A stretch of 64,000 nucleotides of DNA, taken from contig JAXIVH010000002.1 of NCBI GenBank assembly GCA_036785325.1, positions 13,385,639 to 13,449,638 on the forward strand, read 5' to 3'. Below, in pieces: positions 25,491-37,253 of the stretch (position 1 is the stretch's first letter; each line of letters begins with the position of its first letter). Position numbers and translations under genes: made by a program. The DNA comes from Urophycis tenuis. Its lineage: Eukaryota; Chordata; Actinopteri; Gadiformes; Phycidae. The notes beneath the pieces are model-generated. The model was not told the DNA's origin. It saw only the letters and a list, made by a program, of their open reading frames with translations, and searched no databases.

Positions 25491-25520
25491 GTGTGTGTGT
25501 GTGTGTGTGTGTGCGTGTGC

Positions 25521-25564
<44 letters not shown>
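25491..25564. repeat. (GT)n microsatellite
   Basis: GT run with two CG interruptions and one GA. Confidence 0.93.
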
Positions 25565-25567
<3 letters not shown>

Positions 25568-26223
25568 GATGTGAGTGTACACATGTATACATATATATAT
25601 GAATGTTTATTCTTTATTTTTATGAAGCCTTGCCAACAGAGGGCTTTCAATCCCGGACCAGCAGTATTTCTGTCCACACACTGGACTACCCCCCCCCCCC
25701 CGCTTTAACCAGACGCGTCTTCACCTGCCTTCACCTGCCGGGGCGGCGGGGCTGTTTGCCCACCTCGCCTGGCCCCGCGGAGGCCCCGCGTCCCGTCTTC
25801 CCCCCCCCCCCCACCATATTCCATCAGGCGTTGTTTTCCTTGGCTAATCGTGTCGGCTTTGCTTTGTTCAAATATTTGAAATCAATGGTCCAGTTGGCGC
25901 GCACCTCTCCCTCCTCCCCCCCTCGGAACGGACCGCGCGCTCGGAGGTCGAGAGGCGACCCGCGGGGCACGCTACGAGACATGCAGCCCGTCGGGCTTCA
26001 GGTGTGGCGGTGATACATGTGTCCGTGATGGGCAAAAAAAAAACACGTCTTTTCGTTTGGCCATCTTTTAGTGGAAGTCGGGGGGAGTTTGAGGATGTCA
26101 TTTATGAATTGAGGATGTTTGTGTCCTCAGGAAAACTGTTGCGAATGTTCCACTTGTAGCTACTTCCTCTGCCATGCACTAACCCAGTACACTGTCATGT
26201 GCAAATGTATCAGGAACCCTTTG

Positions 26224-26394
26224 CGTGTGTGTGTGTGTGTGTGTGTGTGTCTGTGCGCCTGGGTGTGTCTGTGTGTGTGTGTGTGTGTGTCTGTCTGTGT
26301 GTGCGTGTGCGTGCACGTGTGTCTGTGTCTGTCTGTGCGTCTGGGTGTGTCTGTGTGTGCGTGTGTCTGTGTCTGTCTGTGTCTGTCTGTGTCT

Positions 26395-26427
<33 letters not shown>

Positions 26428-26446
26428 CGTGCGTGTGCATGTGCGT
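26224..26446. repeat. Compound (TG)n / TGTC microsatellite, about 220 bp
   Basis: TG run with many CTG, CGTG and CTGGG interruptions. The block GTGCGCCTGGGTGTGTCTG and a near copy recur within it, showing internal duplication. Confidence 0.9.
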
Positions 26447-26816
26447 TCCAGCACTAAAACATTCCTCTGTGTTTTTGTGAGAACAAACACTCGGTCACAC
26501 GTACATGACTCCATGCGAGGCCCCATGACTGCTGCTGCTGAGACAAACTGCGTCCTTGTCCCCCTCAGTGTTGTTCACAACCAAGATTCAGCACGTACGC
26601 TGGAGTCCTCCCTCCCCCCATCTGACCTATTTTTCACACTTATTTGTAAGTTTCTGACAAATCGTCTGATCTTTATTCGGAAGCTTCTTTTTCTGTGTCA
26701 TCAATGCGCTAATAACCTTTTATATAGCAGAGAGAGAGAGACGCACACACTGTGTGTCGCTGTGTGCCTACTAGTGGACATATGTGCAGGAGGAGGTGCT
26801 AAACCTGATACACCTG

Positions 26817-26933
<117 letters not shown>

Positions 26934-27490
26934 TCCCTTCCACCTACAACACCGTTGCCTCCTTGCTTCCTCGCCACCTTACCTCTCAGCAGACAGCCCG
27001 GGTGACGTTGGTAACGTTGGTTCCACATGATGTCCCGTGGGGTGGACATAAAGAACCCGTTTGGCCACAATCTCCTCCTCAGACGTGCCTTATCCTTATC
27101 CCCGCATCGGTAGAAACTCGACAGCAGTTGATGACGATCACGAGTTTGTGTCACGCCATAGAACAAGGCTTTGGCTGACATCATCATCATCGTCATCGTC
27201 GTCATCCTCTTGAGTACGGTATACGCTCTGAGGAAGGTGGGCTGGAGAGGATGGGGGGGGGTGGGGGGGCTGGCGTTCGTCTCTGTGGAGCGCAATCTAA
27301 AAACGCTGCCTTTTTTTTTCTTTTTTTTTTTTTTTTAATGGAAGACAACTCTGTCGGATCACCGGCGCCGTGGCTCTTAGTGGCGAGCATGTCTCTCCCC
27401 CTCTCCTTCCTCCCCCCTCTCCCCCCCCCCTCCCCCTGCATGCAGACTGCAGCACAAACTCACCCCCTTCTCTCTCGTTTTGTGGTCCAG

Positions 27491-27598
27491 GTGGAATCCC
27501 GGGACACGCTGAACAGCATTGCGCTCAAGTTCGACAGCACGCCCAATGAGCTGGTGCAGCTCAACAAGCTGTTCTCCAGGGCCGTGGTGCCTGGCCAG
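27491..27598 (+). CDS. oxr1: oxr1 exon 3 (LysM core)
   Basis: A 36-codon phase-0 exon bounded by GTGGTCCAG and CAG|GTGTGA. It encodes VESRDTLNSIALKFDSTP, then NELVQLNKLFSRAVVPGQ. This is the body of a LysM fold: the DTLNSIALKF helix, the NELVQLNKL helix and the PGQ turn, with S-R-D-T-L in the place of the usual S-G-D-T-L. The sequence is nearly that of vertebrate OXR1/NCOA7. LysM domains of this family are intracellular and their ligand is not established. The open frame extends upstream of the acceptor, but that part is low-complexity intron. A minisatellite begins about 80 bases after the donor. Confidence 0.95.
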
Positions 27599-29395
27599 GT
27601 GTGAACCCGGGTCGTGCACCCCCATCACCACCCCCACCACCACCACCACACCCACCACCACCACCCACCACCCACCCCACATGCAGTACACAACCACACC
27701 CACATGCAGTGCACAACCCCGTCAGCATACAGTACACAACCCCACCAGCATAAAGTACAAAACCGCACACCCACATACAGCACACAACCCCACCCGCATA
27801 CAGCACACAACCCCGTCCCCTTCCACCAGAACACGCCTCATTCGCTCTATGAACAAATCCTATCATTGCATTTCATCTGTGTCCATCAAACCCTTTTATC
27901 TGCAGAAGGACTGCTGGACAAATGTATATATTTTTATTTGCCTTAATGCGATTATTTCGTCTCCCGTGACGACATTGAAATGCATTTGCCTCACATGCTC
28001 TTTGATGTTGGGGAGATATTTAAAGGAGTACATGAGAAAGAGATCTCAGGGATGTGGACGATGCTCTCGATGGCTCGGAGTCAGACCGACATGTTGCGTG
28101 CATGCGCTGCCTCATGGGAAACTATAACCATTGGTTCCCTCAAAGTCCAGAAGTGTACGACCATCTCAAACGCCCACAGCTTACCTCTGGCTGGGTTTCC
28201 ATGCACACTATCTTGACTCGAGGGGCTATTGCGTGGTTACAATTTGGACGTGGTCGAAAGACAGACGGACATGTTGTACTGTAGTCAGTTACTCATGGCA
28301 CTGGAGTCGAGAAGACATACTTCTCTTACGACGGTGAATTATCTCATAGCTTCAGTCGGCTGGGTTATGTACAGTATGTATGTACAGTTTTGTGCAGGTC
28401 TGCATGTCAATGGTTTTCAGCTAATGTCTGCGAGCGAAGTGAAACAGGAAACTCCTCAGGAAACGATCCAGTTGACTAGTCACCACTAGAACGGGTGTCT
28501 TTCGCTCACACATAGCTACGCACCGAGGCCATGAACTGAATTGCACTTTGTGTGCATGCAAACCTAGCCTTTGGTTTTAGTGCGAAAGCTTGCGTTGTAA
28601 TGACTTGCAAGAAAATCTGCTTTAACTCTGCTAAACCCAGCGCAGAACGCACACATGCCTTGATGGCTCTCGGGCTGTTGAGCAACACCCAGATTTTAAA
28701 ATTGCGAGGCGGCAGGCATCCAACATAATATTTTTCTCGGAAATTTCCTTGGCTTCTGAAGGATAGAAAGGAAGACGGTGAGAGAGGAGAAAAAAAAAAT
28801 GCAGAGGGTGACTAGCCACTCTGAAGCCTAGCTCTCTGGCTCTCTCTGGGCTCGGGAAAGGACAGACAAAGGCAACTTGAGATGTGTCCAAACAGTGAGC
28901 GGCTGGAGAGCACTTACCAAGCCATCAGCCGTCTTCTGGTGTTCATGGCTGCGACTCGAGTGATCTGTATGCCGCACTCCTGAATCCCCGCAAGCACTGA
29001 TTTATCAACCACACTGATGCACATGTGTGTGTGTACACATTGTGTGTGAACACATATGTAGATATACACATTGTGAGTGCCTCAGTAAGGTGTGAACATT
29101 AGTGGTGATGAATATCTCTTTCCCAGTGTCTCTTCTTGAAACCTTCTTGAAACCCCTAACTATTTCATATGGAAAAAAAATATGAAATTGTGTTAATTAA
29201 ATGTGCATTGTCTTCCCATGCATGTAAATGCTAGCTAATCTACATTTGATCCATGCATTTGTGTGTGCCTATCCCTTTTTATCCCCCCAACCCCCCTTGC
29301 ATGCCTGCCTGCGTGCAAGCATGCAGGCATGCATGTGTGTTTGCACAGAGGCTTAGCCTGTGTAAATACAGACCTGTCCTGTGTTCTGTGTGCAG
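27599..29395 (+). other. oxr1: oxr1 intron 3
   Basis: This is the shortest intron, 1.8 kb, beginning GTGTGA and ending TTCTGTGTGCAG. It starts with CAC triplets and a 22-23 bp minisatellite. From 27830 to 29390 it is mostly unique sequence with nothing recognisable; a GCATGCAGGCATGCATG-type run lies near 29300-29335. Confidence 0.75.
27678..27818. repeat. 22-23 bp minisatellite in intron 3
   Basis: Six diverged units of the form CATACAGTACACAACCCCAC plus a short link follow a CAC-triplet run (27613-27675). Confidence 0.8.
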
Positions 29396-29509
29396 GTTCT
29401 GTACGTCCCTGATCCAGAGTACATCTCCAGTGTGGGAAGTTCTCCCTCCCTCAGTCCCATCAGCCCCCTGTCTCCCACCTCCTCCGAGGTTGACCTGGAG
29501 AAGGTGACG
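29396..29509 (+). CDS. oxr1: oxr1 exon 4 (end of LysM and Ser/Pro linker)
   Basis: A 38-codon phase-0 exon between GTGTGCAG and ACG|GTACGT. It encodes VLYVPDPEYISSVGSS, then PSLSPISPLSPTSSEVDLEKVT. VLYVPDP completes the LysM strand after PGQ of exon 3. The SLSPISPLSPTSS run is a Ser/Pro linker typical of OXR1, with several S-P sites that could be phosphorylated by proline-directed kinases (inference). It ends in an acidic, variable segment. Confidence 0.94.
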
Positions 29510-29652
29510 GTACGTGGACCCCCTCCACCCATCCACCCACCCACCCACCCACCAAAGACACACAGCTGCACCACCACCACCACCGGGTGGAGCAGTAGCT
29601 AAACACAACTTGACAATGACTTCAACCTATTGCTACTCATGGCAACATGAGG

Positions 29653-29656
<4 letters not shown>

Positions 29657-29695
<39 letters not shown>
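29657..29695. repeat. (AC)n microsatellite
   Basis: Uninterrupted AC run of about 19 units. Confidence 0.93.
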
Positions 29696-29696
<1 letters not shown>

Positions 29697-30159
29697 GCAC
29701 ACAGTACAAGTGGAACATCTGTGTACCTGTTGCCCAGTCTAACACAAAAGGTGTGCATGCTTGGTGTTTGACGCTGACAAGTCACGTGTTTGTGTATTCA
29801 AAAGGTGGTGGGGTGTGGGCCAGTTTGTGGGCATCTTTATGAGAGGATAAGAGTGATTAGAATGGGCAGCAAACACCCACATGCACACACACGCACACAG
29901 AGAAGTCTGTCTCTCTTGCACACTCATCTCCGGCATATACACACCACACACACACACACACACAGTGTTTGCAGAAACACTCATGCCTGGCCTGCTTTTC
30001 TTGACATCTCAAAGGCACGTTGATCATCAATTTAATGGCAGCCACCCAGAAGGATGTGTCACGATGTGAAGGACACAGCAGGGGGGACAAGTGTCTCATA
30101 TAATCCGAGGACACGCCAGCGACAACGTCTAATATTGTCCCAAGCAATGAGGGACGCGG

Positions 30160-30187
30160 GTCGGGGGGTGGGGGTGGGGGTGGGGGA
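30160..30187. repeat. (GGGGGT)n run
   Basis: Four hexamers of GGGGGT type, the same unit as at 7573-7621. A 17-18 G run lies at 30317-30334. Confidence 0.8.
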
Positions 30188-30834
30188 GTCTGTAATATTG
30201 TCCAAGGCCAGCACGGGCTGTAATGGCTTTCTCCATCGTCTGTGTAGGACGTGTAAGGTGGCCTTTGGCTTCCCAGGGCCTGATGTCAAGCATATTGTCG
30301 CCTGCCATTTTCAGGGGTGGGGGGGGGGGGGGGGCAGCGCAGTTATTGCCTCATCAGTGAGCCGAAAGGCGTTCTGTGTTAAAGAGGTCTGTGATAGAGG
30401 ACTATACCAGTCGGGGCGATCGAACCGTAACCAATATCATTTTTCTTTTTTAAATCACTCTGTGGTGCCTATTCCGCCCTAAGAGCATTTCGTGTGAACG
30501 TGCCTGCCACAAAATGTAAACACCGGCAGGAGCACATCGGTCTCTGTGGGAATATTTTGTCGAAAGCACTTGAATGCCAATATATATTTTGTCCTCAAAA
30601 TTCCGTACAGACGGTGACACACGTTGATTCCACAGCCGTGAGTGTGCTGCAGTGTTAGCCGTTGTGTACATTGGTAGGCTAGTGCAGGTGCACGCGGTTC
30701 GCACGCTCGGTGCGTTTTCGGGGGGGCAGAATCGGTCCAAGGAAGCTGGTTTTGGACAAACCCCATCGGTCACATGTTTTGGTGGAAGCCGGGACAGACG
30801 GGTTCCCGCGGTGCGGTTTTACCGCCCCGGACCC

Positions 30835-31150
30835 GCCCGCGTTGTCCCGGCTGGCGTGGTGGTTGCCGGGGGGAAGGTTGTCGTGGCGACTGGAAGGCTG
30901 CCGGTTCGATGCTCGGCTCCTCCTCCCTGGCTAATTGCGGAGGGCCCCCCCCCCCCCGAGCCACGCAGGCTGACCCTGCTCCCCGAAGAGGCAGCCGCTG
31001 GCGGGCGTGTGAAAACGCGTGTGCGTGTGAACGTGTGCGTGAACGCGTGTGCGTCTGAACGGGTGAACGCCAGGCCGATAATTGCAAAGCCCCTTTGAGT
31101 GGCCGCGGGTCTGAAAGGCGCTATTTAACCGCGGTCCATTTACCGTTCGA
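30835..31150 (+). mobile_element. tRNA-derived SINE relic, unusually GC-rich
   Basis: The order of parts matches a common fish SINE: a tRNA-like head with A-box-like GGCGTGGTGGTTGCCGG and B-box-like GGTTCGATGCT (30903-30913), a GTGTGAA/GGGTGAACG middle, and a 3' part CTTTGAGTGG, GAAAGGCGCTATTTAA, GGTCCATTTACC (31091-31145). The family form is normally AT-richer (for example GCGCTATATAAATGCAG). The copy is full length but diverged towards G and C. Confidence 0.7.
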
Positions 31151-31190
31151 CGCGTCGCTGCCGCCGCCGCCGCCACCGCCGCCACTCCAG

Positions 31191-31196
31191 GTAAGC
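31191..31196 (+). other. Strong splice-donor consensus after a CpG-rich GCC-repeat
   Basis: CTCCAG|GTAAGC follows a (GCC)n run at about 31160-31185, 40 bases downstream of the SINE relic. It fits an unannotated first-exon donor, but no transcript or matching frame is visible. Confidence 0.25.
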
Positions 31197-31264
31197 GCTG
31201 ACCCTCCCGGCCGCCGGTCACGTCACCTACAGCCGGGTAGTGGTTGTTTGTACGTCGGAAAAGG

Positions 31265-31330
31265 GCCGCCGCCGCGGTGGCGGGGCGTTCGCCTCGACAA
31301 AAGGTTGCCGGTTGGTCTGATGTAGCGTAC
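31265..31330 (+). mobile_element. Possible second tRNA-like SINE head
   Basis: GCGGTGGCGGGGCGTTCGCC followed by AAAAGGTTGCCGGTT resembles the A-box and B-box region of a fish tRNA-derived SINE. The B box is altered (GGTTGGTC) and no 3' part was recognised. Confidence 0.35.
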
Positions 31331-31677
31331 GCCGCCGCTGAGAAAAGGTTGCAAGGCATTGATTCGGCTGGCTCTAAAGATAGCCCGTTTTAAAGGGCTA
31401 ATGGCGTGTGATCTCGGGACCTCGGTGGCTCTCGGGACAGGGTACCGGTCTCAACCGGTGAGGGATCGCAGTCATCGGAGCTGTTGCTCAAGGACACCGG
31501 GGAGGGAACGCCGTAGAATAATAATAGATTCGGTTGGTTATTAAAGTTATTGAAGGTTATTAAAGCTCGGCTGGTTTATTTAATGATTTTATTAATCGTT
31601 CTAACAAGTAAAGCAGTAGATACAATTATATATATACTGCTTTTTTATAGCCAGCCATTATTGCATTTTCCTACACT

Positions 31678-31680
<3 letters not shown>

Positions 31681-31721
<41 letters not shown>
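31681..31721. repeat. (AC)n microsatellite
   Basis: Uninterrupted AC run of about 20 units. Confidence 0.93.
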
Positions 31722-31724
<3 letters not shown>

Positions 31725-32339
31725 CCCTTGCAGGTCACCTCTCGTGTCGGCCGCATCCAAATGAGCCAATCAATGAGCACCGCAGGAACCTCTGCACCCC
31801 CCCCCCAAAAGAAATACGGTCTGTTTGTTCCCGCAGGCGCCCGTCTCCACGGCAACGGACATCTGTATAGGTTTTTTTTTTTTTTCCCCCTTTGCCCCTA
31901 CCAGAAAATGGCCGCCGGCCTCACAGCCACCCGCCCGGTCCATCGACCCGGGGTCACCGCGCCCCTCCCCCCAAACCCGTGTCCAGTAGTTTCTCTGCGG
32001 CGGCCCCCTGGAAAGAGGGCCCCCCCCCCCCCGCTTGCCACTGACTCCTCTATGTGGGTCAGGCCTGGTGAGGAAGGGGGGCCGCGTTGTGTACGCCTCT
32101 CCACGGGGGAGGATCAGAGGGAGTCGGGCTGCCGCCACCGCCACCACCGCCGAGGAATTAAGCCTTTATAAGCAACGCCGCGGCGGGTATTTAGAGCAAC
32201 TGGAAGTACGGCGGTGGCGGCGGCGATGGCAGCCCGCACTCTCCCAGACATGCAGCCAGCCGGCAATTATTTCAGGCAGAGGAAGTGCGCTCAGAAGGCA
32301 CTGCAGATAGCGCCCCGGTGGCTCACCGAACGACGCCTC

Positions 32340-32446
32340 GGGTGCGTGTGCGTGCGCATGTGCGTGCGCGCGTGTGTGTGTGTGTATAGTGCAATGTCTG
32401 TCTGTCTGTCTCTCTGTCTGTCTGTGTGTGTGTGTGTGTGTGTGCG
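32340..32446. repeat. (TG)n / (TCTG)n microsatellite
   Basis: TG run with CGTG interruptions, a short unique piece, TCTG tetramers, then TG again. A third TG-rich run follows at 32535-32640. Confidence 0.88.
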
Positions 32447-32529
32447 TCTGCATGATCTGGGTTTGTTTGGGAAATGGCTTTTGTTTTGTTTTTTTGACAC
32501 GTTGCTGCCCTTTTCTTCTTTCCCTCCAT

Positions 32530-32563
<34 letters not shown>

Positions 32564-33410
32564 CTGTTCGTAGCTGTTTGTGTTTGTGTGTGGGTGTTTG
32601 CGCACGTGTTTGTGTTTGCGTGCGAGCGTGTGTGCGTGCGGGTGCTGCCGTCTGCATTGCCGGCGGCTGTTTAAGCAGGAAGCAGGCAAGTAGCTTCCAG
32701 GTGATGTCTGATTCAAACGCCCAGGAAGAACCTTAATAACAACTTCTTCTTCCCCCCCGCCGCGTCTTCTAATTACCCGCCTATTTCGGGTGCCCTCGTC
32801 GCATCAAAGAGGCAGCCCTCTGAACGCGGGGCCGCGCCACCGACGCCTGTATACAAACCGCGACTGTTGTCTTTTGTCAGCTCCTGCCACGCGGATACGT
32901 TCAATGCGGCAGATGTTCGTTCACACGCGGCCTATTACGGGGTGCTCCCGTAGCCTGAAGAGAAATCCGGGGGAAAACTGCCGTCGGTTCACCGCGCTGA
33001 GTGATGAGCAATCGCACAAAGCTTCCGCGCTGCTCCTCGTGTCCCACCGTAAATGTCACATATATTCTTAGTAACTGGCTAAAATGGCCGCCGTGCGCCC
33101 CGTGCGGGCGTCACTAGCGAGGAAGGTGGCGGTCGTCCGTGCGAGCCGGCCGGCGATGGCGGTGGCGGCGGGGGAGGGGGGAGGGGGGGAGGGGCCTGTG
33201 GACCAACGTAGCCGACTCGGAGGCCCCCGGGGGGGTTCAACGCCCGCCTTAACCTGTTCTCTCGCTCCTTGTTGTTTCGTTTATTTTTACCCGCCGCGAC
33301 TGAAGGAGGTGGCCGTTGGCCGGGGTATGACATGTGTTCGCGGCCCACATGCTGGTATTGGCAGCCGGAATATAACATAACTCGCAGGCATGGACGGCTG
33401 GCTGCCTTTT

Positions 33411-33525
33411 TCTGTGTGTGTGTGCGTGTGTGTTTATGTGTCTGTCTGTGTGTGCGCGTGTGTGTGTGTGTGTGTGTATATGTGTGTGCGTGTGTTTCTG
33501 TGTGTGTGCGTGCGTGCGTGCTTTT
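33411..33525. repeat. (TG)n microsatellite, interrupted
   Basis: TG run with CGTG, TATG and TCTG interruptions. Confidence 0.9.
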
Positions 33526-33713
33526 GTTATGCACTCCCATGTGTAAAACCAGGGCGTGCGTGTGGGCTGGTTTCTGCCTGATGGGCTTGCTGTCATTAGA
33601 TTATCTGGCAGCCAGCAGCTTGCTGGCATGCTCTGTTCCCTGGTCATCTGTGTGGGGAGACATGTCCTCTGTGGCCTCTCCCAGACCCCTCTCCCCCAGT
33701 CTGTCTCTGTCTA

Positions 33714-33714
33714 C

Positions 33715-33761
<47 letters not shown>

Positions 33762-33990
33762 CGCAGTGTGTGTCTCTCTCTCTCTGTCTGACAGTGTCTC
33801 TCTCTCTCTTTCTCTGTCTCTCTCTCTGTCTCGCAGCGTCTCTTTCTCTGTCCCTCTGTCTCACGGCATCTCTCTCTTTCTCTCCCTTTCTCTGTCTGTC
33901 TCTCTCTCTCTGTCTCGCAGCGTCTCTCTTTCTCTGTCCCTCTGTCTCGCGGCATCTCTCTCTTTCTCTGTCTCTCGCTCTCTCTCTGGC
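33714..33990. repeat. (TCTG)n then (CT)n-rich higher-order repeat
   Basis: Twelve TCTG tetramers (33716-33760) lead into CT-rich DNA with a repeated block CTGTCTCGCAGCGTCTCT seen at about 33826 and 33911, a tandem duplication of about 85 bp. Confidence 0.85.
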
Positions 33991-34235
33991 TATTGCACTC
34001 TTTGCAGACAGGTTCATTTGCTTTCGGTCGTTCACACAGACACACACACACAAACACACATACACACGCGCACACACACCCACACGCGTGTAGTCTTCAC
34101 AAGCACATACAAATAGACGGGCGCACGATGCACGTGCACATTGACTTTGGCAGCACCGGCCTCCCTCTGCCCACGGCTGACCTTCACCCAGCCTCCTGTT
34201 TTGGCATCCACACCTTCAGCCTTCATCTATTCTCT

Positions 34236-34620
34236 ACCTCACTCCCTCTCCATCCCTCCCTCCCTCTCCCTCTTCATCCCTCCCTCCCTCTCTCTCTCTT
34301 TATCCCTCCCTCCCTCTACCTCTCCATCCCTCCCTCCCTCTCTCTCTTCATCACTCCCTCCCTCTACCTCTCCATCCCTCCCTCCCTCCCTCTCTCTCAT
34401 CCCTCCCTCCCTCTACCCCTCCATCCCTCCCCTTCATCCCTCCCTCTCCATCTCCATCCTTTCCTCTCCCTCCCCCCCTCTACCTCTCCATCCCTCCCTC
34501 TCCATCTCTCTCTCCCTCTCCATCTCTCTCTCCCTCCTTCCCTCTACCTCTCCATCCCTCCCTCTCCATCCCTCCCTCTACCTCTCCCTCTGCCCTCCCT
34601 CTCTCCCTCCTCCACTTCCT
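34236..34620. repeat. CT/TCCC-rich tract with CTACCTCTCCATCCCTCC units
   Basis: Almost pure pyrimidine on + for about 385 bases. The 18-base block CTACCTCTCCATCCCTCC recurs many times with CT filler. Confidence 0.9.
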
Positions 34621-35982
34621 TCCTTCCACCGGGGTGGGATCTAAAATTAGCGCCGGTGGAATGACGAGCGCTTTTCATGAACTGGGACTGGATCCACTTA
34701 TTAGCTGCATTTAGTCTCTCTCTCCGGCTGTAGGGCTATTCAGGGTGCGCTCCCCGCCACGCGCTCCGGAGTCTGTGACGCGGCGCACGTCTCCGCTGCT
34801 GCTCTTTGCGTCGAGGCTGCCACGGCTTTAAAAGAAGGCACAGATGAAACCGCCCGGCTCTACGTGTGAGACCGGAGACACGCCGTCTTCTTCACAATCA
34901 CAGGGGTTCTTCCTGGTACCCCCCACCGCCCCGCTGTGTCGACATGTAAAATGCATACGAGTTTCTTTTCCCCGGGCTTAGGTTTACGTCGAGTCATTTG
35001 GCTCATGCGGTTATCCAAAACGGCTTCCCGGTGAGGCTGGGGGACGATTGAAATCAGGAAATCCATACGGAGGCAACTACAAATTAAAGTGCGGGCAGCC
35101 CGGCAGGTTTCCAAAAAACTGCCACAGATATGAGGGCAGCATGATGCTGTGGGAACTGGAAACTCGGGTTCGACTTGTTTTTGATTCATAATCAGATGCT
35201 CGTGAGTCGATACTACTTAAACGTCTCGATGGAATAATAAGCGCGATGCCGCGGAGCCCCTCTGCCGTCGGCCGCGTGATGAAGCCGGGGCAGCCGGTCT
35301 CGCGTCCCGCATGATCCCGGACCTCTGTGTGTGTCCACTTGGGGGCACTGTGGAGTTATGGTTTTGGTGTGGCTTTGCAACACCGTCACTCACTCACGCT
35401 CAAGGTCAGAACACAGTGGAGTCACTGCAACTCCTCCGCCTGGCTTTTCGCTCGGTGCCACTCTGAGGGCAGCAGAAAACTAGAAGTGCAACATTTCTAC
35501 ACACGTTTCAGAGCTCATTTAATAAGCATGTTTCTTTTTTTTGGGGGGGGGGGGGGGGCGATTGAATGACTGCCATGTCGTTGACATTTCACCTCCCAGA
35601 AATGGCAGAATTAAGTGGTTGTATGAGCTGGGTTTTTATTTGATTTGCGTATTTTTTCTGGGACTTGGGGAATGGATAAACAAAAGAGGAGCTATGGTGA
35701 TATTGATTTAAGTTGTTTTTCTTTGTTCAGCAATTTTGCCATCTGTTGTCGATGGCAATATTCTCTTTCTTCCCTGCTTTTACTTCTCCGTCTGCCTGTC
35801 TTCTCGAAGCCTCTTCCTCACGACGTCCTCGTCCTCCTCGTCTGTCCTCCACTTCATGTTGCGTAATGTCTCGCTCGGTCCTCTCTGCCACTGTAAGATG
35901 CTGGGCCCCGCCCACCCTCTCGCGCTGACGACCTGAGGCATCTCAGGATTCTTTAATCTTCACATTTCACTGCTGCATCAGG

Positions 35983-36109
<127 letters not shown>

Positions 36110-36879
36110 TTCTTCCTCCCTTTGATTCTAGCCATTGATCCCACAAGATTTCAGCTCTGGCCATTTGACTACTTTTGAAAGCAGCAAGGGTTTGACTTGT
36201 GGACTAATTTTTTTTTTTCTCAAAAGTCTCTAAATATAAGCCGTGCCCTTGGTTCCGCTCGTTCAGTGGCGGCAGTCTGTTTGGGTTGACTTGTGGAAAT
36301 CCATTCGAGGTTCCGGTGGTTTTAGTGCGCCCTGCGGTGTAGTCTTGAGCCACAAGGTTCAACCTTGATGTTCTAAATCATATGTTTGTGGATGAGAGGC
36401 GAAGCTATGTGCGTGCGGGCTGACCTGGAGCCAAGTCCCTTGGAGTGGATTTAAGTGTGCGCTGTGGGACAATGTTTAATGCCCTGCAAGGGGGAGGGAA
36501 GAATAATCAGTGCTAAAATAAACTGCCCACGGCTGTGATTGCGACAGTTTAACGGGAAGATGGGCATTGAGGTTAGAGGTCGAGACTCTCACGCGGTCCG
36601 CCCTATCCCTGCGCTTCCTAAACACAAGGGCCTCCCACTCAAATGTCCTTTTGTTCCAAAAGCTTCCTAAGGCTCCCTATAGGTTGCTCAGCAAAAATGT
36701 GAGAGGGCTTCCGAGAGGCAGAAAGTCATTTTCAGCTGGTGATGACGGCTTGCTGGCCCCGGAGACCAGGGATGAGAGTTGGATTAGCGCTCGACATACT
36801 CTGTGTGGGTGGGTGTGTGGGTGTGTCCGTGTGTGTGTGTGTGTCTGTGTGTGTGTGTGTGGTCACCAAGACAGCCAAG

Positions 36880-36908
36880 ACCTGCCCTTATCGTCGATAA
36901 GGGCAGGT
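36880..36908. repeat. 14-bp perfect inverted repeat, 1-base loop
   Basis: ACCTGCCCTTATCG and its reverse complement are separated by a single T. This is a short fold-back in unique sequence after a TG run. Confidence 0.85.
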
Positions 36909-37228
36909 GAAGAAACCTTGCAATAACCCAGAACTTGGCCCTCTCCATAGTAGGCCTCCCTCCCTCCCTCTCTCCCCCCGTGATGTTTTTTGATGATGTT
37001 TGTGTATAAAAGTTAGTGTCGTGACAAGAACTTGACGAACACGTTTTTCATAAAGCGGTACACAATGTATCACGATGTCTGGCGTCATTCTGCACCGCCA
37101 ACGGATATGTAAAGGCCCGCCGCCATATCACACAGCGCTGCACGCAAACTCACCGGGCGCAAACACACACACACTGCGCTCACATGTCTACAGCGCGGTG
37201 TCACCCATGTAAGTGCCTGTCGCTGTTG

Positions 37229-37253
37229 TGTGTGTGTGTGTGTGTGTGTGTGT
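37229..37253. repeat. (TG)n microsatellite and nearby poly-C runs
   Basis: Short TG run. Three poly-C runs follow at 37407-37424, 37477-37492 and 37539-37560. Confidence 0.85.

Noticed and set aside
27351..27490. In-frame upstream extension of exon 3 beginning with an ATG
   Set aside because: The sequence is pyrimidine-rich intron ending in a clear acceptor, and OXR1 similarity starts exactly at 27491.
33084..33380. Ala/Arg-rich 98-codon frame starting in a YY1-like ATGGCCGCC context
   Set aside because: GC-rich composition explains the open frame; no recognisable domain or splice context.
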